A stretch of 50,726 bases of DNA from Prevotella sp. P5-108 (GCF_002251385.1 NZ_NPJJ01000010.1:1-50726), one strand, 5' to 3'. Counted from the stretch's first letter, positions 37,505 through 45,016 are shown. The notes: generated by a model from the sequence alone, not told the origin. A program made the numbers and translations.

Positions 37505-37546
37505 ACAACTCCCAAGGTCCATTAGGACTTTGGGAGTTGTTCTTTT
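37505..37546 (+). terminator. Terminator of the DUF3127 gene
   Basis: A 16-bp stem (37505-37520 with 37525-37540, one G-T pair) has an ATTA loop and is followed by TCTTTT. Confidence 0.82.
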
Positions 37547-37684
37547 CACGCCACAAGAGCCAGATCCGAGCCACTCATACCGAGACAAGATAAACCCCAT
37601 AAGAGTATATCTTCTACGATATCTTTCACCACTTGCACTTTACAAGGACACACCATAGATTTCCCCACCCATGCAGAGAAACAC

Positions 37685-37703
37685 ATATATAATAAGGTAT
37701 ATA
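37685..37703 (+). repeat. 19-bp interspersed AT-rich motif, copy 2
   Basis: ATATATAATAAGGTATATA, identical to the copies at 175-193 (minus) and 40757-40775 (plus). Confidence 0.7.
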
Positions 37704-37786
37704 GAGCATTTACGCAGGCTCAAAATACAACGAAACTCATGCTCCATCCACCCCACACATCCAGAAGGTGAACCACAACTGGTTGG

Positions 37787-37831
37787 CATTCTCGCCCCTT
37801 GGGGAGAGTTAGAGAGAGGCTTCCACAAGCA
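37787..37831 (+). repeat. 45-bp direct repeat, copy 1
   Basis: These 45 bases are identical to 38183-38227. They contain the hairpin CTCGCCCCTTGGGGAGAG and the phrase GAGAGAGGCTTCCACAAGCA. Copy 1 is followed by the long repeat at 37842; copy 2 by different sequence. Confidence 0.8.
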
Positions 37832-37841
37832 ACTATTTTTT

Positions 37842-38061
37842 CACCGCTAAAGGCGGACTTTTTGAACGGCCGACTGCCGCTTTTTGAACCGTGATGGCTG
37901 TTGTCGTCATGCAATGCATGACATTGGTGATGACGGTGATGACAAGAAGGAAAACTTGTTTTCTGACAGGCGTCACCATCAGTCCCAATAAGGCGAAGCC
38001 GACAACTGCCACCACGGCTTTTTGTCTTTATCTCCATCCCTTAATCGTTAAAGCAAACAGA
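37842..38061. repeat. Long intergenic repeat of about 215 bp, copy A
   Basis: It aligns from end to end with 38499-38720. It begins with the hairpin CCGCTAAAGGCGG and ACTTTTTG, then a GGCCGACTGCCG-CTTTTTG unit. A central segment pairs GGTGATGAC with GTCACCATC, and it ends near ACGGCTTTTTG. On the minus strand it contains a 60-codon frame (37833-38015) that is conserved in copy B. Confidence 0.75.
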
Positions 38062-38182
38062 AGTAAAAAATATGGAAACTCCCACAAGCACCAACAGTTA
38101 CAGCGTTGTCGCCAGAACGAAGCTCTATCACGCCTCACGCCCCACCTTTTCACCAATAACTATGCGTAAATCACCAGGTTAA

Positions 38183-38227
38183 CATTCTCGCCCCTTGGGG
38201 AGAGTTAGAGAGAGGCTTCCACAAGCA
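38183..38227 (+). repeat. 45-bp direct repeat, copy 2
   Basis: Identical over 45 bases to 37787-37831. It is followed here by the GCAACGCTGTAGGTGTTGC module instead of the long repeat. Confidence 0.8.
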
Positions 38228-38372
38228 GCAGCAACGCTGTAGGTGTTGCGTTTCCCCAGCCCAGGGTTGCGGGCGAAAGCACGCTACCCTGGGTACACGC
38301 CCCCCACCATCATGGCAACGCTGTAAGTGTTGCGCTTAGCCGAAGGCGTTACCCACAGTGGGCAAACAACCC

Positions 38373-38489
38373 AAAGATTTCGGTATCAGACCGAATTTCG
38401 CTACAAAAGATTTCGGTATTAGGACATGATTCTACAAAAAAAGATTTTGGTATCAGGCGGTAATTTGGCAAAATAAATTTTGGTATTAG
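38373..38489 (+). repeat. Four tandem units of 33-34 bp
   Basis: The core AAAGATTTCGGTATCAG and its variants begin at 38373, 38406, 38440 and 38473, giving periods of 33, 34 and 33. The 16-17 bases between cores are also partly alike (CCGAATTTCGCTAC, GGTAATTTGGCAA), so these are degenerate tandem repeats rather than repeat-spacer units. Confidence 0.7.
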
Positions 38490-38498
38490 GCTTTTTTT

Positions 38499-38720
38499 AC
38501 CGCCAAAGGCGGACTTTTTGGACGGCCGACGGCCGCTTTTTGAACCGTGACGGCTGTTGTCGTCATGCGAAGCATAGCGTTGGAGGTATTGGTGACGACA
38601 AAGAGGAAAACTCGTTTCCCGTCAGGCGTCACCAACAACTCCAACAAGGCGAAGCCGCCAACAACCACAACGGCTTTTTGGGTCTATCACATCCTTTAAT
38701 AGATGTAGCAAATAGAGAAC
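38499..38720. repeat. Long intergenic repeat of about 215 bp, copy B
   Basis: This is the second copy of the repeat at 37842. It has the same hairpins followed by TTTTTG, and a 60-codon minus-strand frame (38486-38668) that aligns with the copy A frame without gaps at roughly 70 percent identity. Whether the conserved element is the RNA/DNA or the peptide is not clear. Confidence 0.75.
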
Positions 38721-38980
38721 AAATGGCACGAGACTTTTCCCTCAATCAGTTTCCGCGGGAACGTTCCACTATGCCTTTCGGACGCCCACAAGCAGCAGCC
38801 ACTCAGAACCGAAGGTCACCGACGCTGTACGACGCGGAAAGATAATGTCGTTGCGTTTAGCCGAAGATGTCACCCGCAGTTGACCTGCTGTTTCATGTAT
38901 AAGACACAACACTTACAGCGAAGCCAAGAAAAAGCGCGGAAATTCGGATGATTCCCAACGTATTGCGACCCACATAAACG

Positions 38981-39021
38981 CATAGAGCCGGACTCCCATA
39001 CTATGGAAATCCGGCTCTATG
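38981..39021 (-). terminator. Hairpin after the helicase-associated-domain gene
   Basis: A 12-bp perfect stem CATAGAGCCGGA (38981-38992) with TCCGGCTCTATG (39010-39021), and an inner CCATAGTATGG palindrome. It lies 33 bases beyond the stop of the minus-strand gene. The T run is weak. Confidence 0.6.
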
Positions 39022-39053
39022 CACCATTCTATTGGACACATATACGGCAACAA

Positions 39054-39308
39054 CTATTCGTCGTCACCCGACTCATCCGCAAACAGCAGATGCACCCGCC
39101 GCTTATCGCTCAATTCTATCAGAAGCTGCATGTGCTCATCATCCAGTTTGCCAGCCTTCATTTGTTTCTTGTTATACTTCCACCAGTTCAGAAGGCCACG
39201 CTTGTCCGACTTCTTCTTGTTAGGTAGTTGCCCATGTTCCTCAACATAAGCCAATAGCTCCTTGTAGCTTTCCTGCCAATTGGCCTCACGCTTTGTCATA
39301 TTCTCCAT
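39054..39308 (-). CDS. Small single helicase-associated-domain protein
   Basis: An 84-residue protein. It shows the pattern of one helicase-associated (HA) repeat: W-x4-Y-x2-L-x2-Y-x4-HG near NWQESYKELLAYVEEHGQLP, then GLLNWWKYNKKQMKAGKLDD and LLIELSD. Such repeats normally occur in rows behind a helicase and may bind nucleic acid; here a single one stands alone. The start at 39308 is set by a perfect promoter at 39328-39359, which excludes the longer frame to 39371. It ends in an acidic tail (ESGDDE). Confidence 0.72.
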   Translation of the reverse strand: MENMTKREANWQESYKELLAYVEEHGQLPNKKKSDKRGLLNWWKYNKKQMKAGKLDDEHMQLLIELSDKRRVHLLFADESGDDE

Positions 39309-39327
39309 AATCTCTGCATTAACACAG

Positions 39328-39359
39328 CAAAAGTAACAAGTTCCATCGACACCGCCAAA
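39328..39359 (-). promoter_or_regulatory. Promoter of the HA-domain gene
   Basis: On the minus strand TTTG (39356-39359), 20 bases, TACTTTTG (39328-39335). The predicted start near 39321 is only 13 bases before the ATG. Confidence 0.82.
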
Positions 39360-39424
39360 TATACTGGTCACCTATTTATATATGTAGCACGAATTATCTG
39401 CAACCGCTCATCACTACAACGCAA

Positions 39425-39574
39425 TTATTTCTTTAGCGCTTCGAGAGCAGCTGCCGCATCCTCTTTGGCAATCTGCATACAACGAGCCACATACTCAGCA
39501 CTTATCAATTGCATGGCTCCAGAACGATGCTCCATTTCCACAAAATCGCTTACCCGTTTTACCAATTCTTCCAT
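39425..39574 (-). CDS. Small 49-residue protein upstream of the HA-domain gene
   Basis: A clean reading frame too short for most gene finders: it starts MEELVKRVSDFVEMEHRSG and ends AAAALEALKK. The composition is that of a folded helical protein, with two amphipathic helices. Its ATG lies 5 bases after the stop of the nucleotidyltransferase gene (39580), so it is co-transcribed with it. Function unknown; a partner or regulator of the nucleotidyltransferase is a guess. Confidence 0.6.
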   Translation of the reverse strand: MEELVKRVSDFVEMEHRSGAMQLISAEYVARCMQIAKEDAAAALEALKK

Positions 39575-39579
39575 AATTT

Positions 39580-40701
39580 TCAATTCCCTATTATCGTCGC
39601 CGGTTTCATCAGATGACTTTTAATCTGAGCCAAGAATGTGGAAATCACGCTATCAGTATATACTATACGATGTTTCCAGAGATTTCCCTTCCACAACTTA
39701 TACCGTGCAATGATATACCCCACCCCGGCAGGCTCTTTTACCTTGTGCCGCGACGAGAAGCAGTCTTCCAGCACGCGTTCTATCAGTTCAGCTTCTTTTG
39801 TTCCGAAGTTAGAGTATACCGCTGGGACATGAAAAACATCAAGCGCGACCCCCAGATAGCGATGAGCTATATGAGCCATGCACAATACGAATTTCGCCAT
39901 GCCCATAGCCACACATATCTTCCAAAACTCGTCCCAATCTATATCATCTTTCCGCTGCCTTGCCAGCAGCACCCAGTCACACAACATCCTAAGCGTCATC
40001 CCCTCTGCCGCGAAATGACAAGCCGAATGACGAGCCACAAAAAGCATATTCAGCAGAGGTGAGGGCAATATGATTCTGGCACCGTTATCCAGCATATATG
40101 TCTCATGCCCGGATGCAGCCAATCGCTTGAACAGCCGTTCTATCCATCTGCTCGAACGATGCGAATGTACATTTACAAAATCATAATGATTCTCAACCAT
40201 TACTCCCCTATAGGTGAACACCGAATGATGATGGTGCCCATTGTCCACCTCGATACCCAACCGCTCATGCAGCAGCTTGTCAGCCATCTTCCACACCTTA
40301 TTGCCATCACCCATCAGATAGATGTCTATATCACCGACGGGTCTATGATTTGGTACAGGCCAACACTTGGACAATCCATACCCTTTGAGCAACATCATGC
40401 TTATGCCATTCTGCTGGTAGAACGCAGCCAACTCTCCTATCACCTTCTCATAAGCAGCATACTGCCGCTCCATGTTCATCACCATTCCGACCCACTGCAT
40501 TTTACACAGCCTGTCACCGGCCGCAAACGGCGATGGAGACTCATCCTTTACCCCGTCCAGCACAATAGCAGGAACGCCCTGCTGAACAGCAAGGTCCAGC
40601 AGAGCGTTCCATTCTATTCTTTCCGCAAGGTCACAGACTCCACCATTGCCTAACCCCATTCGGACAAGGCGCAGCAAGAGTCTTTCTTCGGCAGTAATCA
40701 T
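39580..40701 (-). CDS. Uncharacterised nucleotidyltransferase family protein (NTP_transf_5-like)
   Basis: A 373-residue cytoplasmic protein. The nucleotidyltransferase core is visible as MMLLKGYGLSKCWPVPNHRP followed by GDIDIYLM, where Asp-x-Asp is the metal-binding pair. VDNGHHHHSVFTY and VENHYDFVNVHS follow. The remaining 200 residues are helical. Homologues sit in polysaccharide loci of Bacteroidales, as here, next to a DegT aminotransferase. The nucleotide and acceptor are unknown. Confidence 0.78.
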   Translation of the reverse strand: MITAEERLLLRLVRMGLGNGGVCDLAERIEWNALLDLAVQQGVPAIVLDGVKDESPSPFAAGDRLCKMQWVGMVMNMERQYAAYEKVIGELAAFYQQNGISMMLLKGYGLSKCWPVPNHRPVGDIDIYLMGDGNKVWKMADKLLHERLGIEVDNGHHHHSVFTYRGVMVENHYDFVNVHSHRSSRWIERLFKRLAASGHETYMLDNGARIILPSPLLNMLFVARHSACHFAAEGMTLRMLCDWVLLARQRKDDIDWDEFWKICVAMGMAKFVLCMAHIAHRYLGVALDVFHVPAVYSNFGTKEAELIERVLEDCFSSRHKVKEPAGVGYIIARYKLWKGNLWKHRIVYTDSVISTFLAQIKSHLMKPATIIGN

Positions 40702-40756
40702 CGGTTCCTATTCTTTATAAAGCTACGTCTTGGCTTCCTTCCAGGCAGACGCCTAT

Positions 40757-40775
40757 ATATATAATAAGGTATATA
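40757..40775 (+). repeat. 19-bp interspersed AT-rich motif, copy 3
   Basis: ATATATAATAAGGTATATA, identical to the copies at 175-193 (minus) and 37685-37703. It lies in the 139-bp gap between the aminotransferase and nucleotidyltransferase genes, next to a GGGGCTGATGCGCCCC hairpin (about 40802-40817). Confidence 0.7.
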
Positions 40776-40840
40776 ACTCTGCATTGATTCGTAAGGGCGG
40801 CGGGGCTGATGCGCCCCATCCCAAAACGTAGCTGCGCTGG

Positions 40841-42130
40841 CTACAAGCCATTTACGATTTCTACAAAATTATCTATCACATATTCCAGATCCTCGTCTGT
40901 CATCTTTGTGTTCAGCGGTAGCGTAATCTCGTTCTCAAACGCATGGAAAGCATTGGGGAAATCCTTGATGTTAAACCCCAACTTCTTATAGGCCGTCATC
41001 ATAGGCAGAGGCTTATAGTGTACATTGGTTGCAATGCCCCGCTCAGCCATTTTTTCGATTACCAGATTAGTTTCCTCACGCGTCTTGCCGAGCAGACGCA
41101 CCAGATACAGATGTCCAGACGACGTATATTCCTCAGTATAATGCTTCAGCACAGCCACATCAAGTCCCGCAAAAGCCTCATCATAACGAGCTATCATCTG
41201 GCGGCGACGCGCCAGCATACCCTCATAGCGGTCCATCTGAACCAGTCCGATAGCAGCCACCACATCAGTCATATTACACTTGTACCATGTACCGATGATG
41301 TCATACTCCCAGGCACCGAGCTTGGTCTTTGCCAGCGCATCCTTGTTCTGACCATGCAGACTCAACAACTGTGCCTTTCGGTACAGATTCTCGTTCCAGG
41401 TCTCGCCCGCTATCTCTGGCACACCGCTAAAGGTATTGTCCTCATTCTTGTCCAAATCTTTCACCACCAGCTCATTGCCGAACGGCAGATTCCACGACAG
41501 TGCACCACCCTCAGCAGTAGTCAGATTCTTCACGGCATGGAACGAGAACGATGAGAAGTCTGCTATCGAGCCCACCATCTTTCCCTTGCGCGAAGCACCA
41601 AAGGCATGGGCTGCATCACAACAGATGGCAACACGACCAATCATCTTCTGCAAGTCAGTCTTAGGAGTGAAGATGTCCTTCTTGCGCTCCACTATCTCGA
41701 ACAGACGGTCGTAGTCACAGGGAATACCCGCCAAATCTACAGGGATAATGGCCTTGGTATAAGGAGTCACGGCCTTCTCCACAGCGTCATAATCCATCTC
41801 GAGGCAATCCTTCTGCACATCAACAAAGACGAGCGTAGCCCCAACATGTTCCACCACCGAAGCACTTGCCGTATAGGTATAAGCAGGCACTATCACCTCA
41901 TCACCTTCGCCTACGCCCAACAGCCTCAGCGCCATTTCAGCACAAGCCGTCTGCGAGTTCAGGCATACAGCCTTGTTCACACCCACATATTCGGCCACGT
42001 CCTTTTCCAACTTCTTTGTGCGCGGTCCGGTTGTTATCCAACCAGACAAAATGGCATCACGCACTTCTGCCGCCTCAGCCTCCGTCATATCCGGCGGAGA
42101 GAAAGGCACATTACGCAATTTCATTGTCAT
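40841..42130 (-). CDS. DegT/DnrJ/EryC1 family sugar aminotransferase
   Basis: A PLP enzyme that transaminates a nucleotide keto-sugar to an amino-sugar for glycan synthesis. The 429-residue protein (427 if the second Met is used, MKLRNVPFSPPD) has GWITTGPRTKKLEKDVAEY at the N-terminus. The cofactor Asp is in CCDAAHAFGA and the Schiff-base Lys in FSFHAVKNLTTAEGGAL. The C-terminal HYKPLPMMTAYKKLGF is the usual substrate-closing segment. It lies with the nucleotidyltransferase and small ORF in one direction and is divergent from the ATPase at 42292. Confidence 0.93.
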   Translation of the reverse strand: MTMKLRNVPFSPPDMTEAEAAEVRDAILSGWITTGPRTKKLEKDVAEYVGVNKAVCLNSQTACAEMALRLLGVGEGDEVIVPAYTYTASASVVEHVGATLVFVDVQKDCLEMDYDAVEKAVTPYTKAIIPVDLAGIPCDYDRLFEIVERKKDIFTPKTDLQKMIGRVAICCDAAHAFGASRKGKMVGSIADFSSFSFHAVKNLTTAEGGALSWNLPFGNELVVKDLDKNEDNTFSGVPEIAGETWNENLYRKAQLLSLHGQNKDALAKTKLGAWEYDIIGTWYKCNMTDVVAAIGLVQMDRYEGMLARRRQMIARYDEAFAGLDVAVLKHYTEEYTSSGHLYLVRLLGKTREETNLVIEKMAERGIATNVHYKPLPMMTAYKKLGFNIKDFPNAFHAFENEITLPLNTKMTDEDLEYVIDNFVEIVNGL

Positions 42131-42160
42131 AATATGATTATAAATATCTAATTGTTAAAA

Positions 42161-42246
42161 TTATTTGTTTGGATAATTTCGTTTATCGCCAATTTATTTG
42201 TTTGGATAATTTCATTTTTCGGCGATTTATTTGTTTGGATAATTTC
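42161..42246 (+). repeat. Three exact 20-bp repeats at 33-bp spacing
   Basis: TTATTTGTTTGGATAATTTC begins at 42161, 42194 and 42227, a period of exactly 33 in both steps. The 13-base spacers are partly alike (the first two GTTTATCGCCAAT and ATTTTTCGGCGAT). The array fills the space between the aminotransferase start and the ATPase promoter. The third unit supplies that promoter's TTTG box. Confidence 0.9.
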
Positions 42247-42261
42247 ATTTTGTTATCTTTG
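42230..42261 (+). promoter_or_regulatory. Promoter of the AAA/DUF4143 ATPase, overlapping the repeats
   Basis: TTTG (42230-42233, inside the third repeat), exactly 20 bases, TATCTTTG (42254-42261). The predicted start is near 42268 and the start codon is at 42292. A protein binding the repeats would cover the -33 box, so repression or autoregulation is likely. Confidence 0.8.
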
Positions 42262-42291
42262 CGACTGAAATACAAATATTAACGAGTCACC

Positions 42292-43677
42292 ATGTACTAC
42301 AAGAGAATTATAGATAAACATCTATCAGAATGGGCTTCACGCGATACACGTAAACCCATTCTACTTCGAGGAGCACGACAGGTAGGCAAATCTTCCGCTG
42401 TGCGTCATTTAGGCAAGCAATTCAAAAACTATTTAGAAATAAACTTTGAGATGGAGCCTCAATATAAAGCTATCTTCTTACCAGACCTAAATGTCAATCG
42501 CATCGTTATGCAGATTTCTGCAATATCAGGCTCAAGGATAGAAGAAGGCGAGACTCTTCTCTTTATGGATGAGATTCAAGAGTGTCCAGAGGCCATCATG
42601 TCATTACGTTTCTTCAAAGAGAACATGCCAGGGCTTCATGTTATTGCTGCAGGTTCACTATTAGAGTTCGCCCTTGCAGAATTACCAACATTTGGCGTAG
42701 GTAGAATACATTCTATGTTTATGTATCCAATGACCTTTGATGAATTTCTTCTTGCCAACAAAGAAGATATATTACTCGAAGCTCGTAATGCAGCATCTTC
42801 ACAATCACCGCTTCCTGAGCCATTGCACGAAAAGTTAGTCAGCCTACTTCGCACATATATGCTTGTAGGAGGTATGCCTGAGTGTGTTGCCAAATGGGTT
42901 GAGACCCACGATTACCTGCTTTGTCAGGAAGTTCAAAATGATATACTTATAAGCTATGAGGACGATTTTCCTAAATACAAGAAAAAGGCTGATGTCAATT
43001 TGCTTCGCAACATATTGCGTAGTGCCGCCGTACAAGCCACAAAAAAATTTGTCTATACCAAAGTAGGCGACTATAAAACAGCAGAAGTCAAGAGTGCGCT
43101 CAACCTGCTCATTCTTGCCGGATTACTGATTCCTGTAACTCACACCAGTGCCAATGGATTTCCTTTGGGTAGCGAAGCAGACAATTCATATCGCAAGATT
43201 CTATTCTTTGACTGTGGACTTATGCTGCGTCTTTTAGGCATCACGATAGGAGACTCTACCATGCTTACCACCCAAATACTTACAGCCACAGCAGCCGACC
43301 TTGTCAACAAAGGTACTATGGCTGAACTTGTAGCCGGTTTGGAAATGCTCCACTATATGACTCCCAACTTGCGTCATGAGTTGTATTACTGGGTTCGTTT
43401 GTCAAAGAATTCATTAGCAGAAATCGACTATCTCCTTCCATCGCATCTTAATATTCTTCCCATTGAGGTCAAAGCAGGAAACCAAGGTGGAATGAAAAGT
43501 CTGTGGGCTTTTATGCGTGAGAAGCATATCACCGAGGCCATCCGTTGTTCATTAGAGAATTTCGGAGAGTTTTGTTATACTGACAAAGAAGACAAAGATA
43601 CCGTTCGCCATGTCAGCGTATTCCCTCTATATGCTGTTTCGCAGATAATTAAATCTACCACATCTAATACTATGTAA
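42292..43677 (+). CDS. AAA_14/DUF4143 ATPase
   Basis: A 461-residue protein. The N-terminal AAA domain has Walker A GARQVGKS (27-34) and Walker B LLFMDEIQE (Asp93, Glu94), with sensor AAGSLLEFAL. The C-terminal DUF4143 region has LAEIDYLLPSHLNILPIEVK, a PD-(D/E)xK nuclease-like arrangement. The family is abundant and multicopy in Bacteroidales, and its function is not settled. It is on the plus strand inside a minus-strand glycan cluster and its base composition is more AT-rich than the genes to its left, which suggests a moved cassette. A perfect hairpin follows it. Confidence 0.92.
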   Translation: MYYKRIIDKHLSEWASRDTRKPILLRGARQVGKSSAVRHLGKQFKNYLEINFEMEPQYKAIFLPDLNVNRIVMQISAISGSRIEEGETLLFMDEIQECPEAIMSLRFFKENMPGLHVIAAGSLLEFALAELPTFGVGRIHSMFMYPMTFDEFLLANKEDILLEARNAASSQSPLPEPLHEKLVSLLRTYMLVGGMPECVAKWVETHDYLLCQEVQNDILISYEDDFPKYKKKADVNLLRNILRSAAVQATKKFVYTKVGDYKTAEVKSALNLLILAGLLIPVTHTSANGFPLGSEADNSYRKILFFDCGLMLRLLGITIGDSTMLTTQILTATAADLVNKGTMAELVAGLEMLHYMTPNLRHELYYWVRLSKNSLAEIDYLLPSHLNILPIEVKAGNQGGMKSLWAFMREKHITEAIRCSLENFGEFCYTDKEDKDTVRHVSVFPLYAVSQIIKSTTSNTM

Positions 43678-43707
43678 ACTATTCCACATAGATTTATGCC
43701 TCTTACG

Positions 43708-43755
43708 TTTTCTCGTCATGAGCACAACAGCCTTGCTTCGCTCATGACGAGAAAA
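43708..43755. terminator. 16-bp hairpin between convergent genes
   Basis: TTTTCTCGTCATGAGC (43708-43723) pairs perfectly with 43740-43755, with a 16-base loop. It lies 30 bases after the ATPase stop and 13 bases before the stop of the minus-strand glycosyltransferase. The stem is T/A-rich at its base on both sides, so it may end transcription both ways. Confidence 0.65.
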
Positions 43756-43767
43756 TGTTTTAGATTT

Positions 43768-45012
43768 TTACTTTGCTTTTTTACCGCAAACCTCTTTGAT
43801 TACATCCACATACTTCTGTGTTCCCACCTCTCGCGTCAGGTTGTCCAAAACAAACTTTCGGCCGTTATATCCATATTCCTTGCAGAGTTCACGATGGTTA
43901 TACAGCGTCAGAATACTCTCCTTAAACGCGTCTTTGTCGCCTGCTTTGGTGAATATTCCACAGTGGTTGTTCTCTATGATAGTCTTCAATTCGTTCTCGT
44001 CAAAATTAGCAAGCACAGGCCTACTCGCGCTCATAATGCTCCACGTTTTCGAGGGCACACTGTTCGCTCCCACTCCGGGCTTGGAGATTACCAGCGAGGC
44101 ATCACCCAGCGAGAACACATGGCTTATATCTTCGTATGGCTGGAATGGCAACAGATGCACGTTGTCCAGTTGTTGGTCTGCCACTTTGCGCTTCACCTCG
44201 TCCAGATATGCGCCATTGCCTACCAGTACAAAGTGAATATCCTCATACACTTTCTGCAACTCCTTGGCCACATCCAGCAGCATATCCATATTCTGAGTCA
44301 GCCCAATATTTCCATTGTAGGTGATATAAAACTTGCTGCGATCCAGTCCATAAACATCAAACAGCTTATTCTCTTCACGCGGCACATCCACCACCTTGTT
44401 TTGGTCCACCCAGTTATAGACTACTACTATCTTGTCCTCAGGCACGCCCTTGGCCATAATATTCTTCTTGAAGTCTTCCGAGATAACAATTATCTTATCT
44501 GCATGCTTATAAGTGAAATTTTCTATTACACGACCAATCTTCCAGATAAATCCCCCTTTTCTTGCCAAACCCGTACCAGCCATTGAGTCAGGAAAGATAT
44601 CTTGAAGATTGTATACAAAGGGTATCCCTCTAAAAATTCTAATTATTGAACCAAGCATACCTTGTATTGGAGGCGTTGACTCCAAATATATACAATCCAC
44701 TCTCGCCTCATTCATTCCATACCATAATTGAATTATCCAATTTAATGAATACCTTACAGCCCGAAGTAAAACATTCCTCCCCTCTCGGTACATAGGAAAA
44801 CGATGTACATGAATATTTCCATTATACATCTTCTCTATTTTTTTGTTTTTATACTCGTTATACTCTTTGTCAGAAAGACCACGAGTAGGCCTCGATGCAT
44901 AAATAACAGTTTCGAATCCGTTCTTCGAAAATGCCTCTAAGCGATTTTCAACCAAATAGATACTTGCCGCCTTCTCTGGCAGGAAATACCCAGTCAACTG
45001 TAAAATCTTCAT
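43768..45012 (-). CDS. Glycosyltransferase family 4 (WbuB-like)
   Basis: A GT-B fold transferase. The start at 45012 (MKILQLTGYFLPEKAASIYL) gives 414 residues and places the gene 4 bases after the ATP-grasp stop; an in-frame Met six codons earlier is less likely. The acceptor side has FPMYREGRNVLLRAVRYSLN and IYLESTPPIQGM. The donor side has ITYNGNIGLTQNMDMLLDVA, HFVLVGNGAYLDEV and the catalytic-region EN motif at SKPGVGANSVPSKTW. The last gene of the minus-strand unit before the ATPase. Confidence 0.9.
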   Translation of the reverse strand: MKILQLTGYFLPEKAASIYLVENRLEAFSKNGFETVIYASRPTRGLSDKEYNEYKNKKIEKMYNGNIHVHRFPMYREGRNVLLRAVRYSLNWIIQLWYGMNEARVDCIYLESTPPIQGMLGSIIRIFRGIPFVYNLQDIFPDSMAGTGLARKGGFIWKIGRVIENFTYKHADKIIVISEDFKKNIMAKGVPEDKIVVVYNWVDQNKVVDVPREENKLFDVYGLDRSKFYITYNGNIGLTQNMDMLLDVAKELQKVYEDIHFVLVGNGAYLDEVKRKVADQQLDNVHLLPFQPYEDISHVFSLGDASLVISKPGVGANSVPSKTWSIMSASRPVLANFDENELKTIIENNHCGIFTKAGDKDAFKESILTLYNHRELCKEYGYNGRKFVLDNLTREVGTQKYVDVIKEVCGKKAK

Positions 45013-45016
45013 AATA

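Larger units (their letters stand above)
37547..38980. other. Gene-free repeat mosaic
   Basis: About 1.4 kb without a supportable gene. It contains a 45-bp exact direct repeat pair, two copies of a repeat of about 215 bp, four tandem 33-34 bp units, GCAACGCTGTAxGTGTTGCG hairpins at about 38229 and 38313, and a degraded copy of the latter near 38848. No transposase or integrase is seen. Confidence 0.7.

Noticed and set aside
38373..38489. Possible small CRISPR array
   Set aside because: Cores are only 17 bases and vary, and the intervening stretches are 16-17 bases and partly similar to each other. No cas gene lies nearby. Tandem repeats explain it better.
37833..38668. The two 60-codon frames as ordinary genes
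   Set aside because: They lie inside a dispersed repeat, have no good start signal, and the conservation could be due to recent copying; kept as a finding, not as genes.
37547..39053. Insertion sequence or prophage remnant
   Set aside because: No transposase, integrase or terminal inverted repeats with target duplication could be found in the repeat mosaic.
42161..42246. Replication iterons
   Set aside because: There is no replication initiator gene; the array overlaps the promoter of the following ATPase, which explains its place more simply.
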